DNA of 64,000 bases from Thozetella sp. PMI_491 (taxonomy: Eukaryota; Ascomycota; Sordariomycetes; Chaetosphaeriales; Chaetosphaeriaceae): positions 310,001-374,000 of the forward strand of contig MU270035.1 in NCBI GenBank assembly GCA_021432635.1, given 5' to 3'. Under the pieces are notes generated by a model. It was not told where the DNA came from, made no database searches, and saw only the letters and a program-made list of their open reading frames with translations. A program made the translations under genes and the position numbers. Numbering within the stretch: position 1 is the stretch's first letter; each line of letters opens with the position of its first letter. Shown in pieces: positions 10,899 through 21,791 of this stretch.

Positions 10899-12890
10899 AT
10901 GGCGACCGGCATGGATAGGCTGGAGAGGAATTTCGACAGGCTCGAGAGGTTCTTTAAGAAGCGCAGGTCTGGCCCGTCCCGAGCGTCCGTTGCTTCCAGT
11001 GACCGAAGCTCAACATGCCCATCATCTCGACCAGAGTCGTTTGATTTGAGCGTGCAAAAGTTCCCTTCGCCCTCTTTCATAAGACCTACCTCCACGCGCA
11101 TGCTAGCCCGTGACGACGTGGTACCTGTCTCGAGGCCAAGTCGCCGGGCTCAGAGCTTGCCCGAGGCACCAAGTACGCCAGAGCGAAGGCTTTCTGCCGA
11201 GACCTCGCCCAGCACGTACTCGAACATTCTTGATCAGTTTCCCAAGATCCCTCAACGATCGTCGTCGCTGCGTCAGTCAGCCTCGTTCAGTCGACGTCCT
11301 ATACGGCCTAGGAGCGGAACTGCCTCTTTGGCCGAGTTGCTGACCTCTGTCGTGCCCGAGGATCTTAGTTTGAGCACGGATACTCTGGTTGGATCTTCAA
11401 TGTCTGCTTTCAGGTTCCGAAGGAGGTCAGACTCTCCCAGCCGAGCGGTGAGGATTGAAAGGGAAAAGGTGGATCAACATGTAGCCTCGGCGCCAACTCA
11501 CAATGTCCTCACACCACCACCCTCAGCCTGTGACGAAACCTTTCCCGGCCAAACCAAGAGATACCCGGAGAGCCTAATCCTGAAATACTCGACCACACAT
11601 GGAAACCCCACCCCAGAGCCTTCCCCCAAACTCGCCCCTCTTCAGCTGCGAAGCATCTTGAAAACCTCGCAGATTATCCCGGCCAGCGCGTCAACGCGGC
11701 CCAAGAGCCTCGATAACCACGCCGACGGAAGGCCAAAGATCACTATGTCTTCGCTACGCAAAGCCATCAGTGATTCTGCGCTCTCGGCTTCCGTGTCTCC
11801 ATCTAAGATGGACGAGGATCTGAAAGAGCCGAGCCTGAACGACTTCATGGCCTTGAGCGACGATGATATCGCCGACGATCGCCCAGTGACCCCCGAGAGG
11901 CCAATTCACCTTCAGGAACCATCCACACCGCCAACCTGCTGTCTACCCCCAAACCCTCCCCAACCAGAGACCCCTCAGTCCTCTTCGGCGTCTGAATCGC
12001 CCCTATCAATGCCACACTCAATCCCTCAGGCGCCTGCACCTATTCTCTCCCCCCCAGCAAGCCGAGCTCCCGCGACAGTAGCCGCGTTCGAGGCCGCCAG
12101 AATTGCTACGCGATACAAGTTCGACCTAGTCTACGTGGTTAATCTTTGGCCAAGCAATACGGGCTGCTCGCAACCTCGCGCTCTCTGCAGTAAGGCTTCG
12201 GCGCCATGCCATGTTACCTCTATCCCCTCGGGCCAGTCTCTCTCCACCCCTATGAACTCTCTCCGAAGCCTTCAGGCACTCCATACCTGCCTTGAGGGTC
12301 AGGGATCTGTGGCCAACATCAACCCTCCAGGCGGAATGAACGGTCGCATTCTCGCCGCGTTCGGACTTCCCTCGGTACTCTCGCCCTTCCGCATCTCGGC
12401 GCCCGTCCACCAAAAGGTTCTTCGCGCTGATGGATGGCTCGAATACCGCAGTGATACCCCCGCTAGTGATGAGTTCGCACGAGGTTATAGCTGCGCCTTT
12501 TACACTGGGTATACCCCTGATGGCAGGTGGCGTCCCGTGGAGACCGAAGTGGACAGGGAGCGCACGGGATCGCCGGAAGAGCGTACTAAGAAGCGTTCTG
12601 AGAAGCCACCCAATCGGGGTATAGTCTTCGCGGCTTACCGCCTGCCCAAAGACGACGGCACCACCTTGAGCAGCGACACCGCCGAGCTCGAGAGTCTGCA
12701 CCAAGACGCAGAGCTGTTTGTTCAGACCCTAGTCGACATTCATATGATGCAACGCCACAAGGACTTGGGATCCGAAGCTCATGCTGCCCAGCTCGTTCGC
12801 AACAACAGCACCCACTGGTGCGCTCCAGGGAACCAGCCGTCGCAGACAAGTGCGCAAGCCTCCCCGGCCACCCCCATACTCGCCGTCTAG
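10899..12890 (+). CDS. Conserved-looking fungal protein of unknown function, 663 residues
   Basis: Single open frame starting at an ATG with a favourable CACCATGG context; an in-frame GTG lies 7 codons upstream. The N-terminus MDRLERNFDRLERFFKKRR is a short amphipathic/basic helix. Residues about 25-390 are low-complexity Ser/Pro/Thr-rich and probably disordered, with many SP sites. The C-terminal part (about 390-640) looks globular: a block around ATRYKFDLVYVVNLWP, then GRILAAFGLPSVLSPF, LRADGWLEYRS, FARGYSCAFYTGYTPDGRW and RGIVFAAYRL, ending in a helical segment ELESLHQDAELFVQTLVDIH. The alternation of strands and helices is compatible with a GAF-like fold, but this is a guess. I do not recognise a named family. 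Confidence 0.75.
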   Translation: MATGMDRLERNFDRLERFFKKRRSGPSRASVASSDRSSTCPSSRPESFDLSVQKFPSPSFIRPTSTRMLARDDVVPVSRPSRRAQSLPEAPSTPERRLSAETSPSTYSNILDQFPKIPQRSSSLRQSASFSRRPIRPRSGTASLAELLTSVVPEDLSLSTDTLVGSSMSAFRFRRRSDSPSRAVRIEREKVDQHVASAPTHNVLTPPPSACDETFPGQTKRYPESLILKYSTTHGNPTPEPSPKLAPLQLRSILKTSQIIPASASTRPKSLDNHADGRPKITMSSLRKAISDSALSASVSPSKMDEDLKEPSLNDFMALSDDDIADDRPVTPERPIHLQEPSTPPTCCLPPNPPQPETPQSSSASESPLSMPHSIPQAPAPILSPPASRAPATVAAFEAARIATRYKFDLVYVVNLWPSNTGCSQPRALCSKASAPCHVTSIPSGQSLSTPMNSLRSLQALHTCLEGQGSVANINPPGGMNGRILAAFGLPSVLSPFRISAPVHQKVLRADGWLEYRSDTPASDEFARGYSCAFYTGYTPDGRWRPVETEVDRERTGSPEERTKKRSEKPPNRGIVFAAYRLPKDDGTTLSSDTAELESLHQDAELFVQTLVDIHMMQRHKDLGSEAHAAQLVRNNSTHWCAPGNQPSQTSAQASPATPILAV

Positions 12891-14299
12891 ACGGCAGCGT
12901 GCAGTGGGAGTCGGCCAGGCCAGGAACCACTCTAATGATACTTTGCAGTGTAAATGGTGGTTCGCAACCACCTAATCTGACACCCCACTCGTGTCCTCAC
13001 GGCTATCCATCTTGTCTTGTACGTAGCTGGTTCTGCGAACATAGGCATCTGGCGTGGGTAGGCGCTAGTGGCATAAATTCGTTTATACTTTTTGTCCTTC
13101 TTTATACCCAATTCATTTCTCGCTCTACGGAGCATTATGGAGGATTGGGAGGACTCGGTGAACGGTAGCGTTCCATGAACAATTATATATGCGCGCGGAT
13201 CCAAAGATATAGAGATTGGTGCTTTATGGCAATCTCACAGCAACTAACGTGTTGCTGAAAGGTGTTAGGCCTGCTGTCAAGCCAACGATAGTTATGTGAC
13301 AAAGATGATGATGAAGCTAGGTTGACATCAAAAGGATAGGATCAAATACTAGATATATTTCCAGATAAGCGCAGACGTATCTCTACGCAGGGCGATTGCT
13401 CTAAAGCAGACTTCACGACTAAGGACGCATAGCAAAATAGTTGATAGATGTTGCCTCTCAGGACCGGCAGAGCCTCATACGTGGCCGTCTCCCTAGCTCG
13501 TGGAGTGCTGGTCGAGGCTAGAGAACCACGGTCCTCACATGAAGCGGCTATTGAATTTGGCGAGTACCGCTTAACCGTTTGGTTGCAACAGCACATGGTC
13601 GAAATAGGGGTTAGCTGCAAAACAGCGAGAAAACGGCGAGCTTGTGAGATGTTTGCGCATGCCACAGTAGTATGAAGAGAAGTTGCCATGGCTTGATATC
13701 CACGACGTCAAACTCCTATACTACGGCCGTCACGCTAAGTATGAGCAGTTGACTACTGCGCCGAGCCAACTGTTAGTCTGGCTTGCCTCCCATGGTTGGG
13801 AATGCTCAATGTAGCAGCCACCGTGTGGATTAATGGACCTGTCGCGAAGGCATACGCATTGAGGTTTCCAGTATAAGTTCTTTGCATACGGCATCGCCAA
13901 CGAGATATCGATACTGGGTAGACCTCTACAGTGCATACCTTCATCTCTGCCTCGACCGTCGGCTTCAGGTACGTAATGGCTGTATGTAATGCTGATATGA
14001 CACGGGAACAAGGGGCAACAATGAGAATGGTCACGAGGGAAGCCCCGGTATTTCTGTGCCATGGGAAGAGCCGGTATGGTATCCGGTCGGACTCCTTGAA
14101 GGGCCGCAGCTCGACTGATAATTTCAGCTCAAGCTAATCCTGAAGCAATGCTCCAGAGGTATGCTGCCATGTACACATGCGCGAGATGAACCGTTTTCAG
14201 AACCCTAAAATGATCCACTGCAAACCGAAATGTGCATGCCGAAACTCCCTCCTTCCTCTTTTCCCAGTCCGTCCTCCGCCCCGTTGCCGGGCCAGCCGT
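12891..14299. other. 1.4 kb intergenic region
   Basis: Separates two converging genes. Short frames here have no recognisable domain, and no repeat or RNA gene is seen. Confidence 0.5.
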
Positions 14300-14940
14300 T
14301 TACCGGACAATGGCGTCGAAGCGCTGCTTGAACCACCGGACGGTGTCGTCGCGGGTGATACGGTGGTTGGAGCCGATCCTGCTCTTGGCACGGCGGCGGC
14401 GGGAGACACGCTCACCGGGGCGGGTCATGCAGGCGTAGAAGTCCATGCCGTAGATACCGATCGCAGGGTCGTACTTGATGCCGAGATCGATGTGCTCGCT
14501 GATGCCGAAGCCGAAGTTACCGCTCTCGCTGAAGTTGCGCTTGCGCAGCTCGTATTCCTTGACCTTGAGGCCACGCTCGAGAATCTCCTCGGCCTTGGGG
14601 CCACGGACAGTGACGTGCACAGCGATCTTCTCGTTACGACGGATACCGAAGGTTCGGACGGTGTAGCGGGCCTTGCCTATTGCGCAGATTTGGTCAGGAC
14701 AACACTCTTCCACGACAAGGTCGCCTAGAGAGGACAACTAACTGTAGACGGGGGTTTGACCGCTCAGCTGCTCGAGCACCTTGGCGGCACGGGTCAGTCT
14801 GTCACCAGACTCGCCGACCGAGATGTTCAGGACGAGCTTCTGAATGCGGAGCTCCCGCATGGGGTTCTGGGTCTTCTCAGACTGCGTACATTGTTAGTCG
14901 GAAGATCATTGTGCAATTCGTGCTGGTATTGCCTCACCAT
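14300..14940 (-). CDS. rpl11: 60S ribosomal protein L11 (uL5)
   Basis: The minus-strand coding sequence is joined from 14938-14940, 14743-14881 and 14300-14676, giving 172 residues. The first exon is only the ATG. The 56-nt intron after it has GTGAGG, GACTAACA and CGCAG signals, and exon 2 resumes with [19 protein letters not shown]. The second intron interrupts [19 protein letters not shown]. The protein binds 5S rRNA with L5 in the large-subunit central protuberance. The C-terminus [18 protein letters not shown] is typical and length matches the family (about 174). It is divergent from the SmB gene across 420 bp. Confidence 0.96.
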
Positions 14941-15360
14941 GGTGGCTGCTTGGGTTAGTCAAGGCCTGAGTGTGGTGGTGGTTGATTCGGAGTTTGAAGG
15001 ACAAAAGAAAGATTTCGCGCCTGGATTTTAGGAATTGGGGAGTTTGTGTGCGCTCATGCAAAAAACTGACCCACTTTGTGGTCAATTCTGGTGGGGGACG
15101 AGCTTTGTGGGTCGGATGGGAGGCTCGCAGTGCCGAAGCTCAGCCGAGCGAGAGGGGTGGGGCGAACTGGGCGGGAACGTGCCTTCAGCCTCGCCTCCAA
15201 AAATTTACCTGTTTAGCTTCATCCAACCACAATCGCGAGACTCTGAGGCTTCCACCAAAGCTACGGAGACCGCAACGACGAAGTTACTGAGCTTCGTCAA
15301 CTCCCAGACCCAATTTTTGAACATCTGGAAGGCGCTACCCAGTAGCATCTTGTCGCAATC
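14941..15360. promoter_or_regulatory. Shared divergent promoter region of rpl11 and smb1
   Basis: 420 bp between two start codons facing away from each other, so both promoters must lie here. No TATA box is obvious, as is common for housekeeping genes of this type. No element was assigned at base level. Confidence 0.55.
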
Positions 15361-16253
15361 ATGGCGTCCAATAAGCAAGGCAAGATGGTACGTCTTCGGC
15401 TCCGTACACCGCTCTCATGCTTGATCGTTGACATGGCAGACTAACCATACGCGTGTTTCTTAGGCCGGTTACGTACGTATTGCGTTTTCCAAGCGCGCCG
15501 AGAGCTCGGGCTGTGCGCTGACAGTGTTGTCTAGATAAACTACCGGATGCGCGTCACGCTCAACGACGGCCGGCAGATGACCGGACAGATGCTTGCGTTT
15601 GACAAGGCATGTGCATATTCCGAGCATAGATCGAATTACTTGAGCTCGTTCTAACGTATGTATAGCATATGAACCTAGTTCTAGCCGACACGGAGGAGTT
15701 CCGCCGAATCAAGCGCCGGCAGGCCAAGTCCTCGGCCCCAGGCGCGTCGTCCGCGACCCAGACCATTGAGCAGGAGGAGAAGCGCACGCTTGGCCTCACG
15801 ATTGTCCGCGGCGCCCATATTGTGTCTCTATCGGTTGAGTCGCCACCGCCAGCGGACCCGAGCGCTCGTCTAGGCAAGACATCTGGCGGAGGCATCTCGA
15901 CGCTCGCTAGTGGTCCCGGCGTCGCACGAGCTGCTGGGCGCGGGGCAGCTCCATCCATTTCACTTGCTGGCCCTGCCGCCGGTGTTGGTGGAGGTGCACC
16001 TCCCCCGGCGTTCCCTGGATTCCCGGGAGCGCCGGGCGGCGGCCCGCCCGGCTTCCCAGGCAGAGGAGGTGAGTTCCCCCTTAGTCGCCCTTGGCGATAG
16101 TTCTCTAACGATTACCGAGCAGGACCGCCCCCTGGCTTCCCTGGTTTTCCTCCGGCAGGCTTTCCTGGAGGTGCTCCTCCCGGCTTCCCACCAGGAAACT
16201 TCCCTCCGGGGGGTGCGCCGCCGCCTGGCTTCAACCCTCCGCCCCGTCGCTGA
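15361..16253 (+). CDS. smb1: Small nuclear ribonucleoprotein-associated protein B (SmB)
   Basis: Five exons (15361-15387, 15464-15472, 15535-15606, 15666-16068, 16123-16253) give 213 residues. The Sm fold is clear: MRVTLNDGRQMTGQMLAFDK (Sm1) and HMNLVLADTEEF with the later LGLTIVRGAHIVSLSV (Sm2). The C-terminal tail is Pro/Gly-rich with repeated PPGFPG-like units, the tail type that in SmB binds WW/GYF domains. SmB is a core ring subunit of the U1, U2, U4 and U5 snRNPs. Exon 2 is a 9-nt microexon encoding AGY. The third intron, between FDK and HMN, has a GC donor (AAG|GCATGT) with a normal TATAG acceptor. Confidence 0.95.
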
Positions 16254-16778
16254 GATGCACGGGAGGGCTTAATGACGATACCCAATTCCTGTTACCCCGG
16301 CAGCCATGGTCCGAGAAGAGCCTTGGTGCACACTTAGGGGTTGGTCTTAGAGAGCGAGGTGGGATATGCGCAGCAAGCACGGTGGATATGGACTTTGGGC
16401 GTTTCAGGGGTTTGCAAAAGCCAAAGATAATCGGACACCAAGGCTGTATGTATTCTATACACCGCAAATAGGGCCGACGACGGTCTTAGTAGGGAAAAAA
16501 AAATACCAAGACATCGCGTTCTATCATGGTAACAACCGCTCGAAAAGCAATAGTAGCTTGGAGGTCGTGTGCACGTGCCCTTACGAGCCTGACGGCTTCG
16601 CTCTCCGGTCCGTCCCATCGGAGCTGTATGTGGGAAGGGGCCGGTGCTGCCGACCGCAACGTCAGGTGGCCCGTGCTCAACCGCCCAAATTTCTTTTCTT
16701 GCGAGATATCCGAACCTGTAAACCATCCTCCGGAAACCTGACCCGCGTGAGCAATTGACCAGCGCCAATACCTTCGCA
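16254..16778. other. Spacer between smb1 and mpc1
   Basis: 525 bp containing presumed 3' untranslated sequence of smb1 and the mpc1 promoter. No further gene is recognised. Confidence 0.5.
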
Positions 16779-17588
16779 ATGGCCGCCTTTGTCAAAGCTA
16801 TCAATGCCAAAATCCGGTCCAACCCGGTCGCGGATTACATCTGCTCAACCCGTGAGTCTGCCCTAACCGCTCGCATTGGAAGAAAACCCAAGTCGCCGTT
16901 GTCGGACAGTCCCCGATATATCCGGGCACCCAAACGACGTTGACTCACGGAGGCCACGATGCCGGACTTTTGGAGTCGGGTGGCCATACGAGCCCTTTGC
17001 CTCATGCGACCCGGCCTCTTTTGCCCGTCCAATTCTGGGCACATTCCTGTGACCGCAGTACCCTCTTCGGGGGCGTGGTGCGGAAGCTGCTCCCGCGCAA
17101 CCGGGGATCGGAACCTCTCCAGACGGCTGACCGCCGGCTTCTACAGACTTTTGGGGCCCTGTCTCCAACTTTGGTATCCCGATCGCTGCGGTGATGGACA
17201 CCCAGAAGAGCCCTGACCTGTATGTGCTGTCGCTTGGTGTGACGAGAGGGGCGATGGAGGCGACCCGTCGAGTCACCCGCCCCAGTGTGTGCAACATACC
17301 TAGGTACTGACGCTCTGTCTCCTTAGCATCTCCGGGAACATGACCTTTGCCCTCTGCATCTACTCCGCGACCTTCATGCGCTATTCGCTCGCCGTCCAGC
17401 CGAAGAACTACCTCCTCTTCCTCTGCCACTTCATCAATGAGGGCTCTCAGCTCACCCAGGGATACCGCTACATGCAGTACCACCACTGGGGCGGAAAGGA
17501 GAAGGCTGGTGTCCAAGGTGCTCTTGAGGCCGCCAAGGAGAATGCCCAGAAGGTTGAGGCCAAGGTCGAGAGCGCCGTTGGAAAATAG
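16779..17588 (+). CDS. mpc1: Mitochondrial pyruvate carrier subunit 1
   Basis: Three exons (16779-16851, 17147-17219, 17327-17588) give 135 residues. The first intron is long for this genome (295 nt). Conserved features are [20 protein letters not shown], then [20 protein letters not shown] with the pore-lining helix, and [19 protein letters not shown] with the second helix. A hydrophilic C-terminal tail rich in Ala/Glu/Lys follows. The protein forms a heterodimer with MPC2/MPC3 in the inner mitochondrial membrane and imports pyruvate. Length is normal. The next gene to the right is pyruvate carboxylase. Confidence 0.95.
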
Positions 17589-19600
17589 ACGTGACTATAT
17601 CGATCCTGCGTCCTTGCCGCCAGCGAGCACCGCGAGGGGCGCGTGTGGGAAGCGAAGGGGCGGGGACCTGGCTAGGACCGTAGCCACCGCTCGCTATGGA
17701 CAGCCATAATCCGTAGAGGAGGCGAGGCGGCCTTGCGCTATCGTTGGAGTTGAGAAGGACATTTACTACCTTGGTCTGTATGATACACGGCTGGCTTTGG
17801 CGAGGCGGCGCAACCCATGGTCTAGAAGGTAGCACAGGCAGGAATGCTTGAAACAAGTAATTCATGCGGACCCCTTCGTGTATTCGTGATGTGCGAGTAG
17901 TGATGAGAAAGTAACGGGACGGCTAGCAATGTCTGTACGTAGTACATGCCAAGGAACCATTTCTTCTGCCTAGCTTGCATAGGCTGTCGCTCTCCACCTC
18001 ACCTCAGCTACATACACGTCACCAGGAAGCTCGCCGCAAGCCCTGTTAGATCGCTCCGGGCTACCTAGCCCGTCATGCGCCAACATGACCGGAAAGCAAC
18101 TCCGTCGATTGATCCTAAGCGACCCTTCCGAGGAACCCTGCGGCCCCCGGATCTACACTGCGCTCCCCGACTACGTTACGGCTGCCGATGGACTCTGCGG
18201 CTTCCGATTGAGTCAATGGCCGCAGCAGGGTACTTGGGACTTGGCAACTTAGTCGAGGGATGACAGATCGACAGAACAACCTCACCTGATCAACTCCATG
18301 GCAGAGTATAGGCGCTCGAGGAATGCCGAGCCGGAGGAGCCCATAATGCCCCCGAATTGAGCCTTGGGGAGCCAAAGATCTCGTCTGGAAGCACCGCGTT
18401 GCCGTCTTGCCAAGGTGGCTAGTCTCGACACTGTACTAGCCAAGACCGACATTGCTTCGTCGGCGCCATGTCATAATTTGCAGTGTGTTTATATCAACAT
18501 TGCTCCCTGGCATCCAGATGTGGCCAAGACGGCTCGGCCGGTGGAGGGACAGGTTCAATTGGGCCAGCGAGCTCAAAAAGGTCTAAGCTGAAAATGGCGA
18601 TGTCGAGACCTGTAATGGCCCCGACAGAGAAACGGCCGTGCTACGTCAAGTCTAGCACTTGCCTGAACCAAGAACATCAGGGTGAAGGAGGTTCACCGAC
18701 ATCTCCGAACTTGAACGTGCGAGCCGGGGGACCGAGGTCGGAGCTACTGGAAGCCTTCAAGGTCCCGGCAGGTACGGAGTCAGTTGCCCCCCCCGGTTCC
18801 TTCGCCAACCAAGCCGGCGTGGTCCATCAACCCTGGGCGCGGCTTAGGGCAATGTACTGTACAGCCAGGTGCCCGTCGAGCTAAGGGTCGTAGCGCAGTG
18901 CCTTGGGAGTGCCATAGGGCTCCCTATCTAAAGGTTACATCTCTGTACTCGGCAGGCAAGCAAGCATGCTTCATGGCCTGGGCAGGGCGCGTGCTGGGGA
19001 GGTAGTAGGTTTACCCCGCTCATCCTGAAGGCCCAAGCTCCCTTCTCAAGGGCTGCTTGTCCGCCTTGCAAGGTACACAGTACCTAGTGTACCTGGGACA
19101 TGGGAGGGAAAGCTGGGAGGGGAAAAGAGAGAGAAAAAAAAACCGCAACTCAAACGGCTACAGCCAGCCGCGCGGTCTGGTTCGTGGCCAGCCGGAGTGG
19201 CGCGGAGCTGGGTGCAGATGGATTGCTCTTCACATGACACTGCAGAGCTTGCGGACAGCTCGGTTGAGGGGCCAGGGTGGTAGCGAATCTCTTTCTCTAG
19301 CCGCCCTTGCCTGGGCAGATCTACCATGCAGATGAGTGCATCCCACGAGCCTGCCGCGGCGGCGCGGGATGAGATGGTACAGTACCACCTAGTGCGCAGC
19401 CAACGCCTGCCCAGTGATTGATGATGAACGGGCCAGCGATTGCGGTGAGGCGAGCAGGGGCAGGGATTGGGCCGCCTACGGGGCACGCTACGCCTTGCTG
19501 TATCTGAGGTACGGTACAGTCGGTACAGTACCTACCTAGCACGGTGCTTGCTCTACCTGGTCTATTTGGGGCGGCATCCGGGGGCTCCACGAAGAAGCAG

Positions 19601-19630
19601 GCTACACTGGGCCACACTGGGCCACACTGG
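19601..19630. repeat. 10-bp tandem repeat GCCACACTGG x 3
   Basis: Three adjacent copies of GCCACACTGG, the first with one C-to-T change. Confidence 0.85.
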
Positions 19631-19910
19631 CCTAGTCAGGAACGGACCACATCGGCCGGCTCTGCGCGAGATCTCGCCATTCACTCCCCCGAGGTTAATG
19701 GCTATCCTCGGCTTGGGAGGTGGTGCCAGGTCCTGCAAGCAGAGCCATCTCGTTCTTATCAGCCACGTACCGGCCCGGCGAGATGCTGCGCCGGCACGAC
19801 CGAGGTTGCTACGCACATCTTTCCGATGGTGCGACGGAGCAAGCCGGGGCAATGCCCGCGTCTCCCGGCCCTGGGCCATTGGAAGGGGGAGGGCGGGGGA
19901 AAGAGGGCGA

Positions 19911-19993
19911 GAGAGGGAGGAGAGGGAGGAGAGGGAGGAGAGGGAGGAGAGGGAGGAGAGGGAGGAGAGGGAGGAGAGGGAGGAGAGGGAGGG
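19911..19993. repeat. 9-bp purine minisatellite GAGGGAGGA x about 9
   Basis: About nine head-to-tail units of GAGGGAGGA with almost no divergence. One strand is all purine. The 9-bp period creates open frames on all phases (Glu/Gly or Pro/Ser/Leu repeats), which are not genes. Confidence 0.93.
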
Positions 19994-21791
19994 GACGACA
20001 GCCAGGTGCAGGTTCGGAACCAATGGGTCTTTCCCTGACCTGGTCCAATGCACATAGGTCCAATAGAAAGCACATTGATGACTTGCAAGATGCTGTAAAG
20101 CTGTTAGTCAATTTTGAGCATTTGTTGGGGGTCTAAGACCTGTATCCAGCCTCCCTGGTTGGTTGACGGCCGGAAGGATGCCAGCACGGAGCCTACGGAG
20201 TACCTTATGCAAGCCACCGCAAAATCTGCGGCCCGGCTACTCGGAAACCCCGCGCTAACAGCCTGGGTAGGACACGCATGCTGAAGCTCCAGGTGCTACA
20301 GTACAGTACCTGGAAAACAGATCTAGAGATAGGGACGAAAAGGGGGGGGAGGGGTGAGAGAAGAAGGGGGAACTAAAAAAAAAAAAAAAAGAGAGCACAA
20401 GGACAAAAAGAATAAGAAGTAGTAGACATTGGCCTGACCAGTGGGCCCCAGCAGCCCAGTTGGCCCTCGGTTGTCTCTTAGTCCGAATTGGCCCTATAGG
20501 GAGATTCACCAGTACCGAGGTCCTCGAGACGTATGCAATTGGGAGAGATCTACTCCGTATGGACGGGAGGAAAGGATGCCCACCTGCCAGAGCCCCAAAA
20601 ATTTCGGGCCAAGCAGTGGAAAGATAGCCCGATGTAGGAGATGGGCCCGTTGTCTCACGGCCGGCCTGGTCGCGCCCCTCCTTCATGCCTTCATGCCAAC
20701 TGCCGCGAGTCCTGCGGCCAGCTCTTGGGAGGTTTACTACGTACTTACCACCGCAGATTTTACGGGACCGTAGATTTAACGGGGCCATAGATCTCACGGC
20801 CTCTTGGCGCCCGTTTGTTTGGCCTTCAGACGGCAAAAGAAACAAGGCCAATTGGCACTCCCCTTGGCAGCAGTATCTCATCCTTTCGCGCTGACATCAG
20901 GAGGCGGTGAACTCCTCGTCCTGCCGGCCCGGGCTGGCTTGCCTGCGATGCAGGGGGGGGTGGAGGGAAATACGATACACAATGGCAAACACCCTCCGGC
21001 CGCGCATTTTTCTCCCTGCGATGCGCGGTTTCTGGCGCCGCACTTGTCAGGATAGCCGAAGTGTACCGCAGGAAAGCGCGTGTGAAAAACAGACCCGGTC
21101 ACTCGTTGCCTCAAACCCTCCACCCCCCATCCCCCCCTTCTGCACAGTGGGGCAGGCTCGGGCTGCTGCAGCAGACCCTTGGCGGCACTTGGTGCAGCTG
21201 CTCGTCCTTGGCTTAGCACGCACATCTACGTACCTACGGTCGGCCATCTGGATCCTGGTCTTGGCACGCCAGGCCAGGGAGCTTCGATCTCTGACTCTTG
21301 CCCTCCTCGAGGATTCAAGACAAAACCCCTCAACCCTCCTCGCTCTCCCCTTCGACCTCTGTCCTCCTTTGTCTCTCTCTCTCTTCTCGACTGACTCTGC
21401 CGGACCTGCTTCCTCCTCCCCCTCCAATCTCCCCTATCTAGCCTCACCCTTTTGCGAGACATCTTGGCCTCCCTGGCTCCCTAGCTTCGCCCAACCCTTT
21501 GGGGGACGCCCGCCAATCGCTCCCTCATTGCCCCGAGGTTAGCACGAGCTGAGCTCCCCACGTCGTAGCGTGGCCAGCTTTAGCCGAGCTCTAGCTTCCC
21601 ACCCCGAGCAACCCCGCCAAAAATCGAAGCCACCCCGCCGTGCTCGCTCCCTCTCTCGCCCATAGCTCAACATAATACTAGCCGCCGATAGCTGCCCGCC
21701 GAAGAGTAGACGCTTCTCGACCTTTTTTTTTCTTCTTCTTCTCCTCTCCCCACCGCCATTGACTGCTAGCACATCACAATCGTCATTCGAC

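Larger units (their letters stand above)
17589..21791. other. 4.2 kb gene-poor region upstream of pyruvate carboxylase
   Basis: No domain-bearing frame is found. It contains simple repeats (19601-19630, 19911-19993), a 16-A run at 20375-20390 and a long CT-rich approach to the pyc start codon (21300-21790), which probably includes a long pyc 5' leader and promoter. The short frames in this part look random. Confidence 0.5.

Noticed and set aside
19467-20136. Several overlapping frames with Glu/Arg/Gly or Pro/Ser/Leu repeats
   Set aside because: All are produced by the GAGGGAGGA minisatellite in different phases, without other coding signs.
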